Source: an uncultured Acidobacteriota bacterium (lineage in GTDB: Bacteria; Acidobacteriota; Thermoanaerobaculia; Gp7-AA8). Taken from it: a stretch of DNA of 64,000 bases. Position numbers and translations under genes: made by a program. Shown here in pieces: positions 22,738 through 30,301 of this stretch. The stretch lies in NCBI GenBank assembly GCA_937870635.1, contig CALMZP010000084.1, forward strand, positions 1-64,000, written 5' to 3'. The stretch's first letter is position 1. Each line of letters begins with the position of its first letter. The notes under the pieces are model-generated. The model searched no databases. It worked only from the letters and a program-made list of their open reading frames with translations, and was not told the origin of the DNA.

Positions 22738-24150
22738 CTACCTCCTTTTCAGTCTCGCCCTGATGTTGGCGGCAACGATGCGCCGCTTCTGCTGCGGTGA
22801 CGCAAATTGTCGTTCCTCGTTTTTCAGTTTCATGACTTTGATCCCGAGCTTCTTGTACGTCTCCTTGCGCTCCATCCACTGACGGCGCAGGACTGACACC
22901 GTGTCATCTACGAAGTCCATGATCGCGGCGTCGGTTTTGTCATCGTGCGGTCGAAGCGCACGGCCTACCTGCTGGATGATCCGGCCATCGTGCTTCCCCG
23001 GCCAGGTCAGAAGGACACGTGACAACACAGGCACGTCCAGCGCCTCGTCGGCAAGCTGCGTAGCAAGGAGGCACTTGATCCGACCGGCGCGGAAGTCCTC
23101 CATGAGCTTCTTTCGCTTCGGCCTGACAACGTTGCCAGTCAAAATCTCCACCGGCAAAGTTTTGTCAGCCAACTGATCCATCTCGTACATGACATTTTCA
23201 AGGTGGCCGATGCGGCGCGAGAGGACAAGGACGCTGTGTCCCTTCTCGATCTGGCGCAGCGCCGTCCGGGCGATCAGTTGGTTCCTGTCTTTGTCAGCCT
23301 CCATGTCGGCCTGAAGCCGCATCCAGTCGTAGTGCCCCCGGTATGCGAACTTGTACCCCGTTTTCACCGGAACCACCCTGACAGGGACGGGCGATGAAAA
23401 CTTGCGCTCATAGATCACCGGGCCGAGCAGATGTTCCATGAGCTTTTCCATCCCGTCCGCGCGGCTCTTTGTCGCCGTGAAACCGATCCGATACTTGGCA
23501 GGGCTGGCGTTGAGGATCAGTTCCCACGTCTCAGCCGGGGCATGGTGCGCCTCGTCCACGATGACACCCCCAAAATTGTCAGCCCACTTCGTTCGGTACC
23601 GCTTCATCTGATCTCGAACGGTCTGCACCATTGCGATTGTCAGGTCGCCCCTCACCCACTGGCTGCCCTGAATCGTTCCCACCTTCGCGCTCGGCATCGC
23701 CCTGGCGGCGTACTCGACCCACTGATTGAAAATGTCCTCGGTATGAACGAACACGATCCACGGCGTTTTCACTTCAGCCACCACCGCGAGCGCCACCTGT
23801 GTCTTGCCGAATCCCGGCTGCGCGATCACTAGCCCCTGCTCCTCCCGGAGACACGCCTGGAACGCCTCCACTTGCCCTGTGCGGCCCTCCGCGCCCAAGG
23901 TGTGCCGGAACCTCACCCCGCCCTTCCTCGGGGCGCGAGGGGGGCATACGCGCTCGTCCACATAGCGCACGTGATCGGGCAGGAGACTCCACGCGCCTCG
24001 GGGAATCTCCACCCTCGCGCCTGAGAGCCGCTTGTATGTTGTCACCTGCTGCTGCTTGGCGTCGAAGAAGGTCAGCTTGGTGAACAGCTTGACCCACTCA
24101 CGCTCTGACAACTCAGCGGCCTTCAGGGTGATGGTGGAGTTGACGATCAT
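22738..24150 (-). CDS. Superfamily 2 DEAH-type helicase (XPB/UvsW-like)
   Basis: 470 residues. Motif I QPGFGKTQ (111-118), motif II VIVDEAHH (197-203), motif III FTATKSR, and motif VI IIQQVGRALRP (about 391-401) define an SF2 helicase; the compact length and an N-terminal DNA-binding part resemble XPB and phage UvsW helicases, which act in branch migration, recombination-dependent replication and repair. C-terminus basic (RRIVAANIRARLKRR). Confidence 0.85.
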   Translation of the reverse strand: MIVNSTITLKAAELSEREWVKLFTKLTFFDAKQQQVTTYKRLSGARVEIPRGAWSLLPDHVRYVDERVCPPRAPRKGGVRFRHTLGAEGRTGQVEAFQACLREEQGLVIAQPGFGKTQVALAVVAEVKTPWIVFVHTEDIFNQWVEYAARAMPSAKVGTIQGSQWVRGDLTIAMVQTVRDQMKRYRTKWADNFGGVIVDEAHHAPAETWELILNASPAKYRIGFTATKSRADGMEKLMEHLLGPVIYERKFSSPVPVRVVPVKTGYKFAYRGHYDWMRLQADMEADKDRNQLIARTALRQIEKGHSVLVLSRRIGHLENVMYEMDQLADKTLPVEILTGNVVRPKRKKLMEDFRAGRIKCLLATQLADEALDVPVLSRVLLTWPGKHDGRIIQQVGRALRPHDDKTDAAIMDFVDDTVSVLRRQWMERKETYKKLGIKVMKLKNEERQFASPQQKRRIVAANIRARLKRR

Positions 24151-24437
24151 CGCGTTCGGATGATTTTCACCAAGGCGTTCGTCCCGGCGAACAGGATCGT
24201 CTCGATGGAACCGCGCTTGATCAGGTAGCCGCAGATGCGACCCTCGTACAAGTCCCCGATCTCGAACGTCCTCGGCTCCTTGTCACGCCCCTGGCTGCAC
24301 GTGATCGTCTCACCTGGCTCGACTGGCCTGACAACCTGCCACCACTTGCCTTCGTGGTTGATCTCATGTCCGGCCTTGACGGCGCGGAACCGGATCGTGC
24401 GTTGCTCGCGGATGGCCTTCTTCGTCTCGGTTTTCAT
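24147..24437 (-). CDS. Unknown small protein
   Basis: 96 residues from ATG at 24435-24437 behind GGGAGGAGGCCGTCG. HEINHEGKWWQVVRPVEPGE and EIGDLYEGRICGYLIKRGS suggest a small beta barrel. Overlaps the helicase start (ATGA-like). No family recognised. Confidence 0.5.
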   Translation of the reverse strand: MKTETKKAIREQRTIRFRAVKAGHEINHEGKWWQVVRPVEPGETITCSQGRDKEPRTFEIGDLYEGRICGYLIKRGSIETILFAGTNALVKIIRTR

Positions 24438-24589
24438 CGACGGCCTCCTCCCGCGCGACCGGCGCGACGGATCGTGGACTCTGACACCTTCGGCGGGCGC
24501 GGGAACTCCCCGATCCACCCGAACGGATCACGCATGGCGGCAGGGCGCAGATCGAGCCGCCGGATGAGTGGGATTTTCAGGCTACGCAT
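24434..24589 (-). CDS. Unknown small basic protein, 51 residues
   Basis: ATG at 24587-24589 overlaps the previous stop by 8 bases. MRSLKIPLIRRLDLRPAAMR ... STIRRAGRAGGGRR; Arg-rich C-terminus. Its end carries the ribosome site of the next gene. Function unknown. Confidence 0.45.
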   Translation of the reverse strand: MRSLKIPLIRRLDLRPAAMRDPFGWIGEFPRPPKVSESTIRRAGRAGGGRR

Positions 24590-25274
24590 TGCGCACCGTC
24601 CCGAACTCCAAGCCGAAGCGGTCAGCCGCGTAGACAAGGCTCCGCTTCCGGGCATCGTTGTCAGGCAGCTTGTTGAGCGCAGCGACGATCTCAGCCACCG
24701 CCACGATCTCGGGGTCGATGAACACCGCCGCCGTGAAGTCCACGCGCTCGCTGTGAGCCTCTGAGCGCCCGTCTGCGGCCTCGACAGGCTCCGAGGGTTC
24801 TCCGGGTAGCCCCATGACCGTCCCGCCCGTAGCGAGCCTCTGAGCGCGGCGCTCCTCGACCTCGCGCGTGTCCTCGTCGTCCTCGTCCACCGGCTTTGCC
24901 ATGACCTCACGCAGATGCTCCCTGAAAACCGGAAGCCCCGCCTCGATCAAGTCCCACCCGCGATGGTGGCCGAAGCTCCGCTGAGTGACAACGCAGCGAT
25001 TGAGGAACTGCACCGCGCCCTCGTCGCGCTCCCAATTGAACGCGGAGAGATCGCCGTTGGCGAGCGCCTGCTGGCGACGGGCCTCGGCCCACTCCCACAG
25101 ATGCTTGCCCACGTAGCCGTGGGGTGACAAATGGTTCTTGCCGCCATGCCCCGGCGTGATCCTGACGCCAGGCGGCGGGTGAAGCTCGACCTGGCGGATG
25201 AGACGGCGCAGGATGGGCCGGTAGTGTGTCCCCCGGCGTCCTACTTCGGTGTTTTCAGTGATTGCGGCTCCCAT
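24582..25274 (-). CDS. Unknown protein, 230 residues
   Basis: ATG at 25272-25274 behind GAAGGAGGTACCCGC, about 40 bases after a strong promoter; an upstream extension lacks support. Contains HYRPILRRLIRQVELHPPPG, a His-rich loop (PGHGGKNHLSPHGYVGKHLW) and an acidic middle (VDEDDEDTREVEERRAQ). No family recognised; the HGGKNH segment could be a catalytic or metal-binding loop. Confidence 0.55.
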   Translation of the reverse strand: MGAAITENTEVGRRGTHYRPILRRLIRQVELHPPPGVRITPGHGGKNHLSPHGYVGKHLWEWAEARRQQALANGDLSAFNWERDEGAVQFLNRCVVTQRSFGHHRGWDLIEAGLPVFREHLREVMAKPVDEDDEDTREVEERRAQRLATGGTVMGLPGEPSEPVEAADGRSEAHSERVDFTAAVFIDPEIVAVAEIVAALNKLPDNDARKRSLVYAADRFGLEFGTVRNA

Positions 25275-25317
25275 GCGGGTACCTCCTTCTTTCGAGTGAC
25301 GTTCGGGCCAACCCGTA

Positions 25318-25346
25318 TTTATATCAGCCCTGGGCGAGTTTTGCAA
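25318..25346 (-). promoter_or_regulatory. Promoter, minus strand (duplicated type)
   Basis: TTGCAA (25341-25346), 17 bases, TATAAA (25318-25323). The spacer contains GCCCAGGGCTG, identical to the spacer of the promoter at 29238-29266. The -35 and spacer lie inside the last codons of the HNH gene. Confidence 0.7.
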
Positions 25347-25602
25347 CTTCCCTGGCTGTCTTGGTTCTGTGGCAACCCTGACACAGCACTTGCAGGTTTG
25401 ACATCTCACGTCGGATGACATCCCATGAGCATTGCCATACAGCCGACCGGCGTGGGATCGTTCGGTCGATATGATCTAGCTCTAGGTTTTCAGTTGATCC
25501 ACACTCGATGCAGCACCCGCCAAGAAGCTCGATCAGTTCTTCACGCCGCTGCTGTGCGCGCTCCCTCATCTGCTTCTTTTGTTTGTCAGTTGCCCTGGGC
25601 AT
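25324..25602 (-). CDS. HNH endonuclease
   Basis: About 92 residues from ATG at 25600-25602. CCIECGSTENLELDHIDR (HNH first His, second Cys pair start) and LQVLCQGCHRTKTARE complete a C2-C2 HNH core. Basic N-terminal helix (KQKKQMRERAQQRREEL). Its final codons form the promoter of the following gene. Probably a free-standing mobile endonuclease. Confidence 0.75.
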   Translation of the reverse strand: MPRATDKQKKQMRERAQQRREELIELLGGCCIECGSTENLELDHIDRTIPRRSAVWQCSWDVIRREMSNLQVLCQGCHRTKTAREVAKLAQG

Positions 25603-25611
25603 TCCTGTCAA

Positions 25612-26295
25612 CTACTCCTCAACCTCGGCGGCGCGCGTCGTAACCATGAAGTCCATGATCCCGCAGGCGTCGTAGATGTCGTCCGGCTGGACGGCCTTGG
25701 CCTTCGAGTCGGCGGGCTTCGGGATGAGTCCCTTCCGAGACTGGATCAGGTCGGGCCTATCCTCGACCCCGTAGCTGAACATCGCCCACTTTTTCACGTG
25801 CCACTTGTTGAAGTCGCGGTTCATTTTCATGTCCATGTCGTGCGCAACCGCCGAACGCCACGACGATGCGTTGACCTCGTAGACCCGCGTGTACCCGTAC
25901 CTGACAAGACCTCCACGGAAAGCGCCGCAGATTTCAGCCTGCTGGCGAAGCCACTGAGACTCGGCCCGCCGAACGATCCCGGCAGGCCAAGCCTCCTCAA
26001 TTCCGATCCAGATGTTGTCAGCCGGTATGGACATCGGCCCTACGGCCGTCTGCAACGAATGGATGAAGTCCGCAGCCCGCACCGCCTGAGCCAGTCGGTC
26101 AAGAAAGTGATCCCCATGCGTCCACCTGACCTGAAAAATCCCTGGGCCACGCATCTGATCGAGCAGCGCGTCGTATGCGATCATGCAACCCGAGATCGAG
26201 GACACCGACGCATCGATGCCCACGACCGCCCAGGAGTTTTCAGCCGCCCGACGAACCCGAGCGGCGCGTTGCTTGACTGCGGACTTCCTAGCCAT
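25612..26295 (-). CDS. RuvC-like Holliday junction resolvase
   Basis: 227 residues. VVGIDASVSSISGCMIAYD (Asp28) is the first strand of the RuvC/RNase H fold; IWIGIEEAWP (Glu100) supplies the second acid and QPDDIYDACGIMDF (Asp205-Asp209) the last. The 227-residue length exceeds bacterial RuvC by a basic N-terminus. Would resolve recombination branches before packaging. Confidence 0.75.
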   Translation of the reverse strand: MARKSAVKQRAARVRRAAENSWAVVGIDASVSSISGCMIAYDALLDQMRGPGIFQVRWTHGDHFLDRLAQAVRAADFIHSLQTAVGPMSIPADNIWIGIEEAWPAGIVRRAESQWLRQQAEICGAFRGGLVRYGYTRVYEVNASSWRSAVAHDMDMKMNRDFNKWHVKKWAMFSYGVEDRPDLIQSRKGLIPKPADSKAKAVQPDDIYDACGIMDFMVTTRAAEVEE

Positions 26296-26406
26296 CTACC
26301 TCACCGGCCCGTCGAGCCGGATCAGGCCAGTCGGCGTGACGCGGAACTCCAATTCGTCGCGCTTTGTCACCGTTTCCAGTCCGGCCGCGTATTCCTCGGG
26401 CGTCAT
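26296..26406 (-). CDS. Unknown 36-residue protein
   Basis: ATG at 26404-26406 overlaps the previous stop (ATGA) and the frame ends directly before the resolvase start. MTPEEYAAGLETVTKRDELE followed by FRVTPTGLIRLDGPVR. Coding status rests on the tight coupling. Confidence 0.4.
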   Translation of the reverse strand: MTPEEYAAGLETVTKRDELEFRVTPTGLIRLDGPVR

Positions 26407-26909
26407 GCCAGCTTGTCCAGGCACTCGTCGCAGTACGGGGGATCGGCCTCGGCCTCGACCACCTGCGCCTGCGAGCCTCGAATGACATCCACCATCTTGT
26501 CAGCCAGGGCGCGGAAGGTATGTCCGCGCTCGGGGCCACTCAGGATCAGGAAGTCCGGCATGGCGTCCACGTTCGAGATCAGCGCGTCGTAGACCACCTG
26601 ACGCATCTCGTCGGCGGGGACATGGATCGTGTGCTTGGTCGTCCGAGTGAAAACGTCGAACGCACGGAACATGACTTCACCGGCGCGGTCAGCGTCATGG
26701 CACAGCTTGACCCACTCCTCGCGGTACTTGTCAGGGACGAGTCCGTTCTTCCCCTCGAACTTCGGATCGCCCATGCGGTCGGTCAGGAGCGCGTGCTTTG
26801 CCGACGCCTCCGCGAACGCACGGAAGGTTCGGTGCTGCATGGAGTCCGGTTCGAGCGTACCGAGGAACGTCGTGTGATCCGGGTCGATTGTCAGCTTCTT
26901 CTTACGCAT
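26403..26909 (-). CDS. Unknown protein with C-terminal CxxC
   Basis: 168 residues; FLGTLEPDSMQHRTFRAFAE near the start, a central helical region, and a C-terminus ending PPYCDECLDKLA (half a zinc site). Sits between the methyltransferase and the resolvase. Family unknown. Confidence 0.5.
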   Translation of the reverse strand: MRKKKLTIDPDHTTFLGTLEPDSMQHRTFRAFAEASAKHALLTDRMGDPKFEGKNGLVPDKYREEWVKLCHDADRAGEVMFRAFDVFTRTTKHTIHVPADEMRQVVYDALISNVDAMPDFLILSGPERGHTFRALADKMVDVIRGSQAQVVEAEADPPYCDECLDKLA

Positions 26910-27759
26910 TCGGCTTCACCACCTTTCGCTGGCCGCTCCGCTCGGGGACTTCCCAATCGAGGCCACGCAGGTTGTCAATGGAGACGGACTTCTTGACGAT
27001 CTCGGTCTTGCGTCCCTTTTTCATCGGAACCTCGATGTGAACCTTCCGGTTCTTCTGCCCGACAACACGGACACGGATCGGCGTGATCGTCTTTTCGAGG
27101 TAGAAGTATTCCTCGTCCTTGACAATCTCCAACCCACCGATCCCCCGAATCACCCCGTCGTTCTTGTCAGCCACGTTCGGAGAACCGGGCTTCGTGAAGT
27201 TCGACTGATTGAACGGCTCGACCGGCACGCCATGAGCGCCAAGGCGCACCCATCCCTCACGCGGCTTGACATCCCCGCGCGAGAACAGTTCGAGGTACGG
27301 GCCAGGTGACAACGCCTCGACGCGCTCGGTGATGTCCGGCTTCACCGAATCGCCCCGCCACGGCCCCGTGATCTCCGTTGAGATCGCCCCAGGCTGGACA
27401 CGCTTTTCAGTCGAACGCGCGGCGAGGATGCAATGCTCCGTCCGCGAACGCAGCCACCACCCGAGGCCGAGCTTTGTCTTGCGCCACGTACCCATCGTCT
27501 TGTACGTGAACCCCCACGCCTTGACAACTTCCAACGCCATCTCTAGCGCCGGGTTCGTCGTCCACAGGTGCAAGTGCCCGTCCGGGTGGATGATGTCGCC
27601 CACCGGGATCGCGCAGATTTCAGCCAGCGACATCCGGTCGTAATGCTGCCGGTGCCCCATCGCAAACTGCTTCTTGTTTTCAGGCTCGAAGGGCCACGGC
27701 GGATCGGCAATGATCGTGCCGAACTGAACGCCCTTGGGAAGCTCGAACCGGACGCTCAA
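26902..27759 (-). CDS. MT-A70 family N6-adenine methyltransferase
   Basis: About 285 residues from a TTG that overlaps the upstream stop (TTGA); a GTG 24 bases further upstream is also possible. GTIIADPPWPF (DPPW at about 19-22) is the catalytic motif of the MT-A70 class; GHLHLWTTN, FTYKTMGTWRKTKLGLGWWLRS and KPDITERVEALSPGPYLELFSRG (the late AdoMet-binding strand) follow in the family's usual order. A C-terminal extension of about 100 residues is basic and beta-rich. Likely methylates adenine in DNA; the recognition sequence is unknown. Confidence 0.8.
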   Translation of the reverse strand: MSVRFELPKGVQFGTIIADPPWPFEPENKKQFAMGHRQHYDRMSLAEICAIPVGDIIHPDGHLHLWTTNPALEMALEVVKAWGFTYKTMGTWRKTKLGLGWWLRSRTEHCILAARSTEKRVQPGAISTEITGPWRGDSVKPDITERVEALSPGPYLELFSRGDVKPREGWVRLGAHGVPVEPFNQSNFTKPGSPNVADKNDGVIRGIGGLEIVKDEEYFYLEKTITPIRVRVVGQKNRKVHIEVPMKKGRKTEIVKKSVSIDNLRGLDWEVPERSGQRKVVKPNA

Positions 27760-28109
27760 AGCTCGACCCCGCACAGGACGCACAGGTTCGCCGGGATGAC
27801 GTAGGTGCCCACCCGGATGTCGAATACCGCCAGGTTCTTCAGGATTTCAGTCGCCACGTAGCGCAGGTTGGCGTCCAACGCCTCCCGGCTGATCGGTGCG
27901 CCCTGACCTGCGATGGCAACGATGACATTCCCGGTGACGTTCTGCCGAAGCTCGGCCACCATCTTGTCAAGCAACGCCTGTGTGCGCTCGTCCTGAAGGT
28001 CGTAGGCGGCGTCTGCAAGCTCGCCGCGAACCTCTGCCTCGACCTCGGCCTCCTCGACGGCCTCGGCCACCCTAGGATCGAGTGAACGTACTGCTGTCTT
28101 ACGCGCCAT
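27756..28109 (-). CDS. Unknown protein with C-terminal CxxC
   Basis: 117 residues from ATG at 28107-28109 behind GGAGGCAGCCA. Acidic helical first half (VAEAVEEAEVEAEVRGELAD), second half with IVAIAGQGAPISREALDANL, C-terminus NLCVLCGVEL. Function unknown. Confidence 0.5.
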   Translation of the reverse strand: MARKTAVRSLDPRVAEAVEEAEVEAEVRGELADAAYDLQDERTQALLDKMVAELRQNVTGNVIVAIAGQGAPISREALDANLRYVATEILKNLAVFDIRVGTYVIPANLCVLCGVEL

Positions 28110-28344
28110 TGGCTGCCTCCTTGAACTCGCCCCAATCACAGTCCTGACAAGCGCGCATCAGGTGAGCTTGGGTAGGTGAATGAAGGTTGATTCCATGTTC
28201 ATGAAGCATGTTGATCATCTTGTTTGTCAGCGTAGGGATGAACACACCGGGAGCAAGTTCGAGTGACATCTGCTCCTCGACCGTGCGCAGCATGGTGAAG
28301 CCAACCAGCGAGTAGGCAAGGAAGTTACCCTCCCATCGCTTCAC
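28099..28344 (-). CDS. Unknown protein
   Basis: About 81 residues from GTG at 28342-28344 (GAAGGCGGCTCC upstream); an ATG at 28365 is an alternative start. VKRWEGNFLAYSLVGFTMLR, then a helical part with ACQDCDW near the end. Family unknown. Confidence 0.45.
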   Translation of the reverse strand: MKRWEGNFLAYSLVGFTMLRTVEEQMSLELAPGVFIPTLTNKMINMLHEHGINLHSPTQAHLMRACQDCDWGEFKEAANGA

Positions 28345-28729
28345 GGAGCCGCCTTCGACTGACATTCGCGGGTGCGTCGTCGGGATAGGCTGCGATCTCG
28401 CCGGACTCCACCGCCTCGACGGCTTCCTCGACAAGCTCCTGCCAGATCGACTCGTCCGGGGTGAAAAGCCGGAACCAGTCCAGCGGAGAGATGCAGTCAG
28501 GCCGAAGCTCATCGAAGCGAGCCTGGGGTGACAACCCCTGAGACTTGCCCATCTTGGGCACGAACGCAGGGTGGATCGCCCGCTTCTTGGGCCGCTTCAC
28601 CTTGGCCTTCTCGGACACGTAGCTTGTCACCCGGCCCGAGCGTCGGCCCTTCGGCTTGTACCCCGACTTCTCCCGCTCCTTCGCGGCCGCTTGCTCCTTG
28701 CGCTGCTTGGCTGTCAACTTGTCAGCCAC
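28325..28729 (-). CDS. Unknown protein, basic N-terminus
   Basis: 134 residues. A Lys/Arg-rich N-terminal 55 residues (LTAKQRKEQAAAKEREKSGY ... KVKRPKKRA) precedes an acidic helical C-terminus (WQELVEEAVEAVESGEIAAY). Could bind nucleic acid; no family recognised. Confidence 0.5.
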   Translation of the reverse strand: MADKLTAKQRKEQAAAKEREKSGYKPKGRRSGRVTSYVSEKAKVKRPKKRAIHPAFVPKMGKSQGLSPQARFDELRPDCISPLDWFRLFTPDESIWQELVEEAVEAVESGEIAAYPDDAPANVSRRRLREAMGG

Positions 28730-28913
28730 GTGAGATCACACCGTCGATCACGCGCAGCCGGAAGTTCGCCATCGTCTCGCCCGGAGTGAAAACGAACCCG
28801 CTGAAGTCGAAGTGCCGGGTGGCGGGCTTGGGCGTGTACCCCAACTGGCCTGCCCACCTGACAAGCTCCTCGTCGCACATCATGGCGATGGACTTCCACA
28901 ACGGGTCACACAT
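28722..28913 (-). CDS. Unknown small protein
   Basis: 63 residues from ATG after CCACTGACA. MCDPLWKSIAMMCDEELVRW ... FVFTPGETMANFRLRV. Not classifiable. Confidence 0.45.
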   Translation of the reverse strand: MCDPLWKSIAMMCDEELVRWAGQLGYTPKPATRHFDFSGFVFTPGETMANFRLRVIDGVISRG

Positions 28914-28915
28914 TG

Positions 28916-29200
28916 TCAGTGGCCCCGGCCGGTGGGGATGAAGTCCTTGCCGGTGCGCGGCCCCTTCTTGGACTTCGACTTCTTCTTTGTCACCTGAGCC
29001 TGGCCGGACTCGATCTGAGCGATCAGCCGCTCGCGCTCGCGGAGCGAGTTGCCAGGACGCGACCGCAGCTTTGTCATCTTCTCCTGCGGGGTGAGCGCGT
29101 CGTGTGCTGCCTGCCGTTCCTCAGCGCGACGGCGAAGCTCGTCACGATGCTCGCGGAGCTTCCCGGTGGGCCTGGACTTCTTGGGGTTCGCTTGGCTCAT
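28916..29200 (-). CDS. Small basic protein
   Basis: 94 residues from ATG at 29198-29200 behind GAAGGGAGGATGGCCC. Highly charged: HRDELRRRAEERQAAHDALT and QVTKKKSKSKKGPRTGKDF. First gene after the promoter at 29.25 kb. Function unknown. Confidence 0.5.
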   Translation of the reverse strand: MSQANPKKSRPTGKLREHRDELRRRAEERQAAHDALTPQEKMTKLRSRPGNSLRERERLIAQIESGQAQVTKKKSKSKKGPRTGKDFIPTGRGH

Positions 29201-29237
29201 GGGCCATCCTCCCTTCGGTCGTGGACGTGAACGAGGG

Positions 29238-29266
29238 AGTTTACCAGCCCTGGGCCTATTTTGCAA
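29238..29266 (-). promoter_or_regulatory. Promoter, minus strand (duplicated type)
   Basis: TTGCAA (29261-29266), 17 bases, TAAACT (29238-29243), sharing GCCCAGGGCTG in the spacer with the promoter at 25318-25346. The start codon of the next gene is about 35 bases downstream. Confidence 0.65.
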
Positions 29267-29269
29267 ATG

Positions 29270-30028
29270 CTACTGCTCGGCCAGAATCGCCAACCCCGCG
29301 AGGCTACCCCAACCCCACCCCGGCGAGTTCATCATCTTCCAGGCGTTCGCGCCCACAGTGTCGAGCCGAAACGACTCATTTGATCCAGACAAGTTCGCCG
29401 TCATGATGATGTAGCCCTCGGGAACCGACGATGGACGAAAGCCAACAGGGAGAGTGAAAACCGCACCCGAGCCTGACTGAATCAGACCGCGCCCCACAAC
29501 GAGGCCCGAAGGCAAACGGCGAATCGCAACCCACCCTGCACCGCCCCACGGTGCCGGGTAGTTCGAGTGCCCGCCTTCGTATGCGATCTCGATACCGAGC
29601 CTCTGCCACCCGCTGTCAGTCCAGGGATTTGTCACAACGGGGTTGGCCGCACGTTCCAACGCCGGATACCGCCATGCGATCCTTCCCGCGCCGATCCTCA
29701 CCCCGAGGACGAGCCGATCTCGATGGGGGTATTTTTCATCTCCCGCTGGCGAACCGCTGTATGCATCAACATAGGCGGCATAGGTTCCGCGAGGCGCGTT
29801 CGTCGGTGGCACGTCCACGCACAGCGCGTCCCACTGGCCGAGCGTGTGCGACCCTGCGGCCACCCTGATCCAGTTGTTGTTGCCACCCCCGGCCATGACA
29901 ATCAGCGTTGAGCCGAAGGTGACACCGCCAGCGCCATTGTCAGTGATAGTGCCCTCGGGCATGACGATCATTCCCTGAGCGCGAGCAACCGGCCCCCAAG
30001 GATCGTAGATGTCCGGGATGCTACTCAT
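29270..30028 (-). CDS. Appendage/tail-fibre-like protein inside the replication region
   Basis: 252 residues, ATG behind GGAGGACTGACAA. The sequence is beta-rich with fibre-like repeats: GTITDNGAGGVTFGSTLIVM, WDALCVDVPPTNAPRGTYAAY, and a C-terminus FTLPVGFRPSSVPEGYIIMTA ... LDTVGANAWKMMNSPGWGWG of the type found at the ends of phage fibres and appendages. No signal peptide. Its place among DNA-metabolism genes is unexpected. It could be a decoration or receptor-binding accessory. Confidence 0.5.
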   Translation of the reverse strand: MSSIPDIYDPWGPVARAQGMIVMPEGTITDNGAGGVTFGSTLIVMAGGGNNNWIRVAAGSHTLGQWDALCVDVPPTNAPRGTYAAYVDAYSGSPAGDEKYPHRDRLVLGVRIGAGRIAWRYPALERAANPVVTNPWTDSGWQRLGIEIAYEGGHSNYPAPWGGAGWVAIRRLPSGLVVGRGLIQSGSGAVFTLPVGFRPSSVPEGYIIMTANLSGSNESFRLDTVGANAWKMMNSPGWGWGSLAGLAILAEQ

Positions 30029-30031
30029 TTG

Positions 30032-30301
30032 TCAGTCCTCCGTATCTGCTGTGACAGGGCCGAGGTCGGGAATCCCAAGTAGGTCAAGTACGCATCGATA
30101 GTGGCGGCACGTTTTCCTACCGGAAAAACCATCGCACGTGCATCCACCTTCCGGGTACTCAACACTGACAAATCCGAGATCGACGGCGTGCCATTCATCA
30201 TCCGCGCTTCCGCTTTTCACCAGGAAGTGCGCTCGGCCCAACACGACGATCTCCTCCCCGAGATGGCGTAGCGACTCGTCTTTCAGGGGTTGCTTTTTCA
30301 C
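30032..30301 (-). CDS. SWIM-like zinc-finger protein
   Basis: 89 residues from a GTG at 30299-30301; the frame is open further upstream but inside the nuclease gene. CTCDGFSGRKTCRHYRCVL fits the SWIM pattern C-x-C-xn-C-x-H. SWIM domains bind nucleic acids or partners of recombinases. It overlaps the end of the Cas4-like nuclease gene. Confidence 0.55.
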   Translation of the reverse strand: MKKQPLKDESLRHLGEEIVVLGRAHFLVKSGSADDEWHAVDLGFVSVEYPEGGCTCDGFSGRKTCRHYRCVLDLLGIPDLGPVTADTED

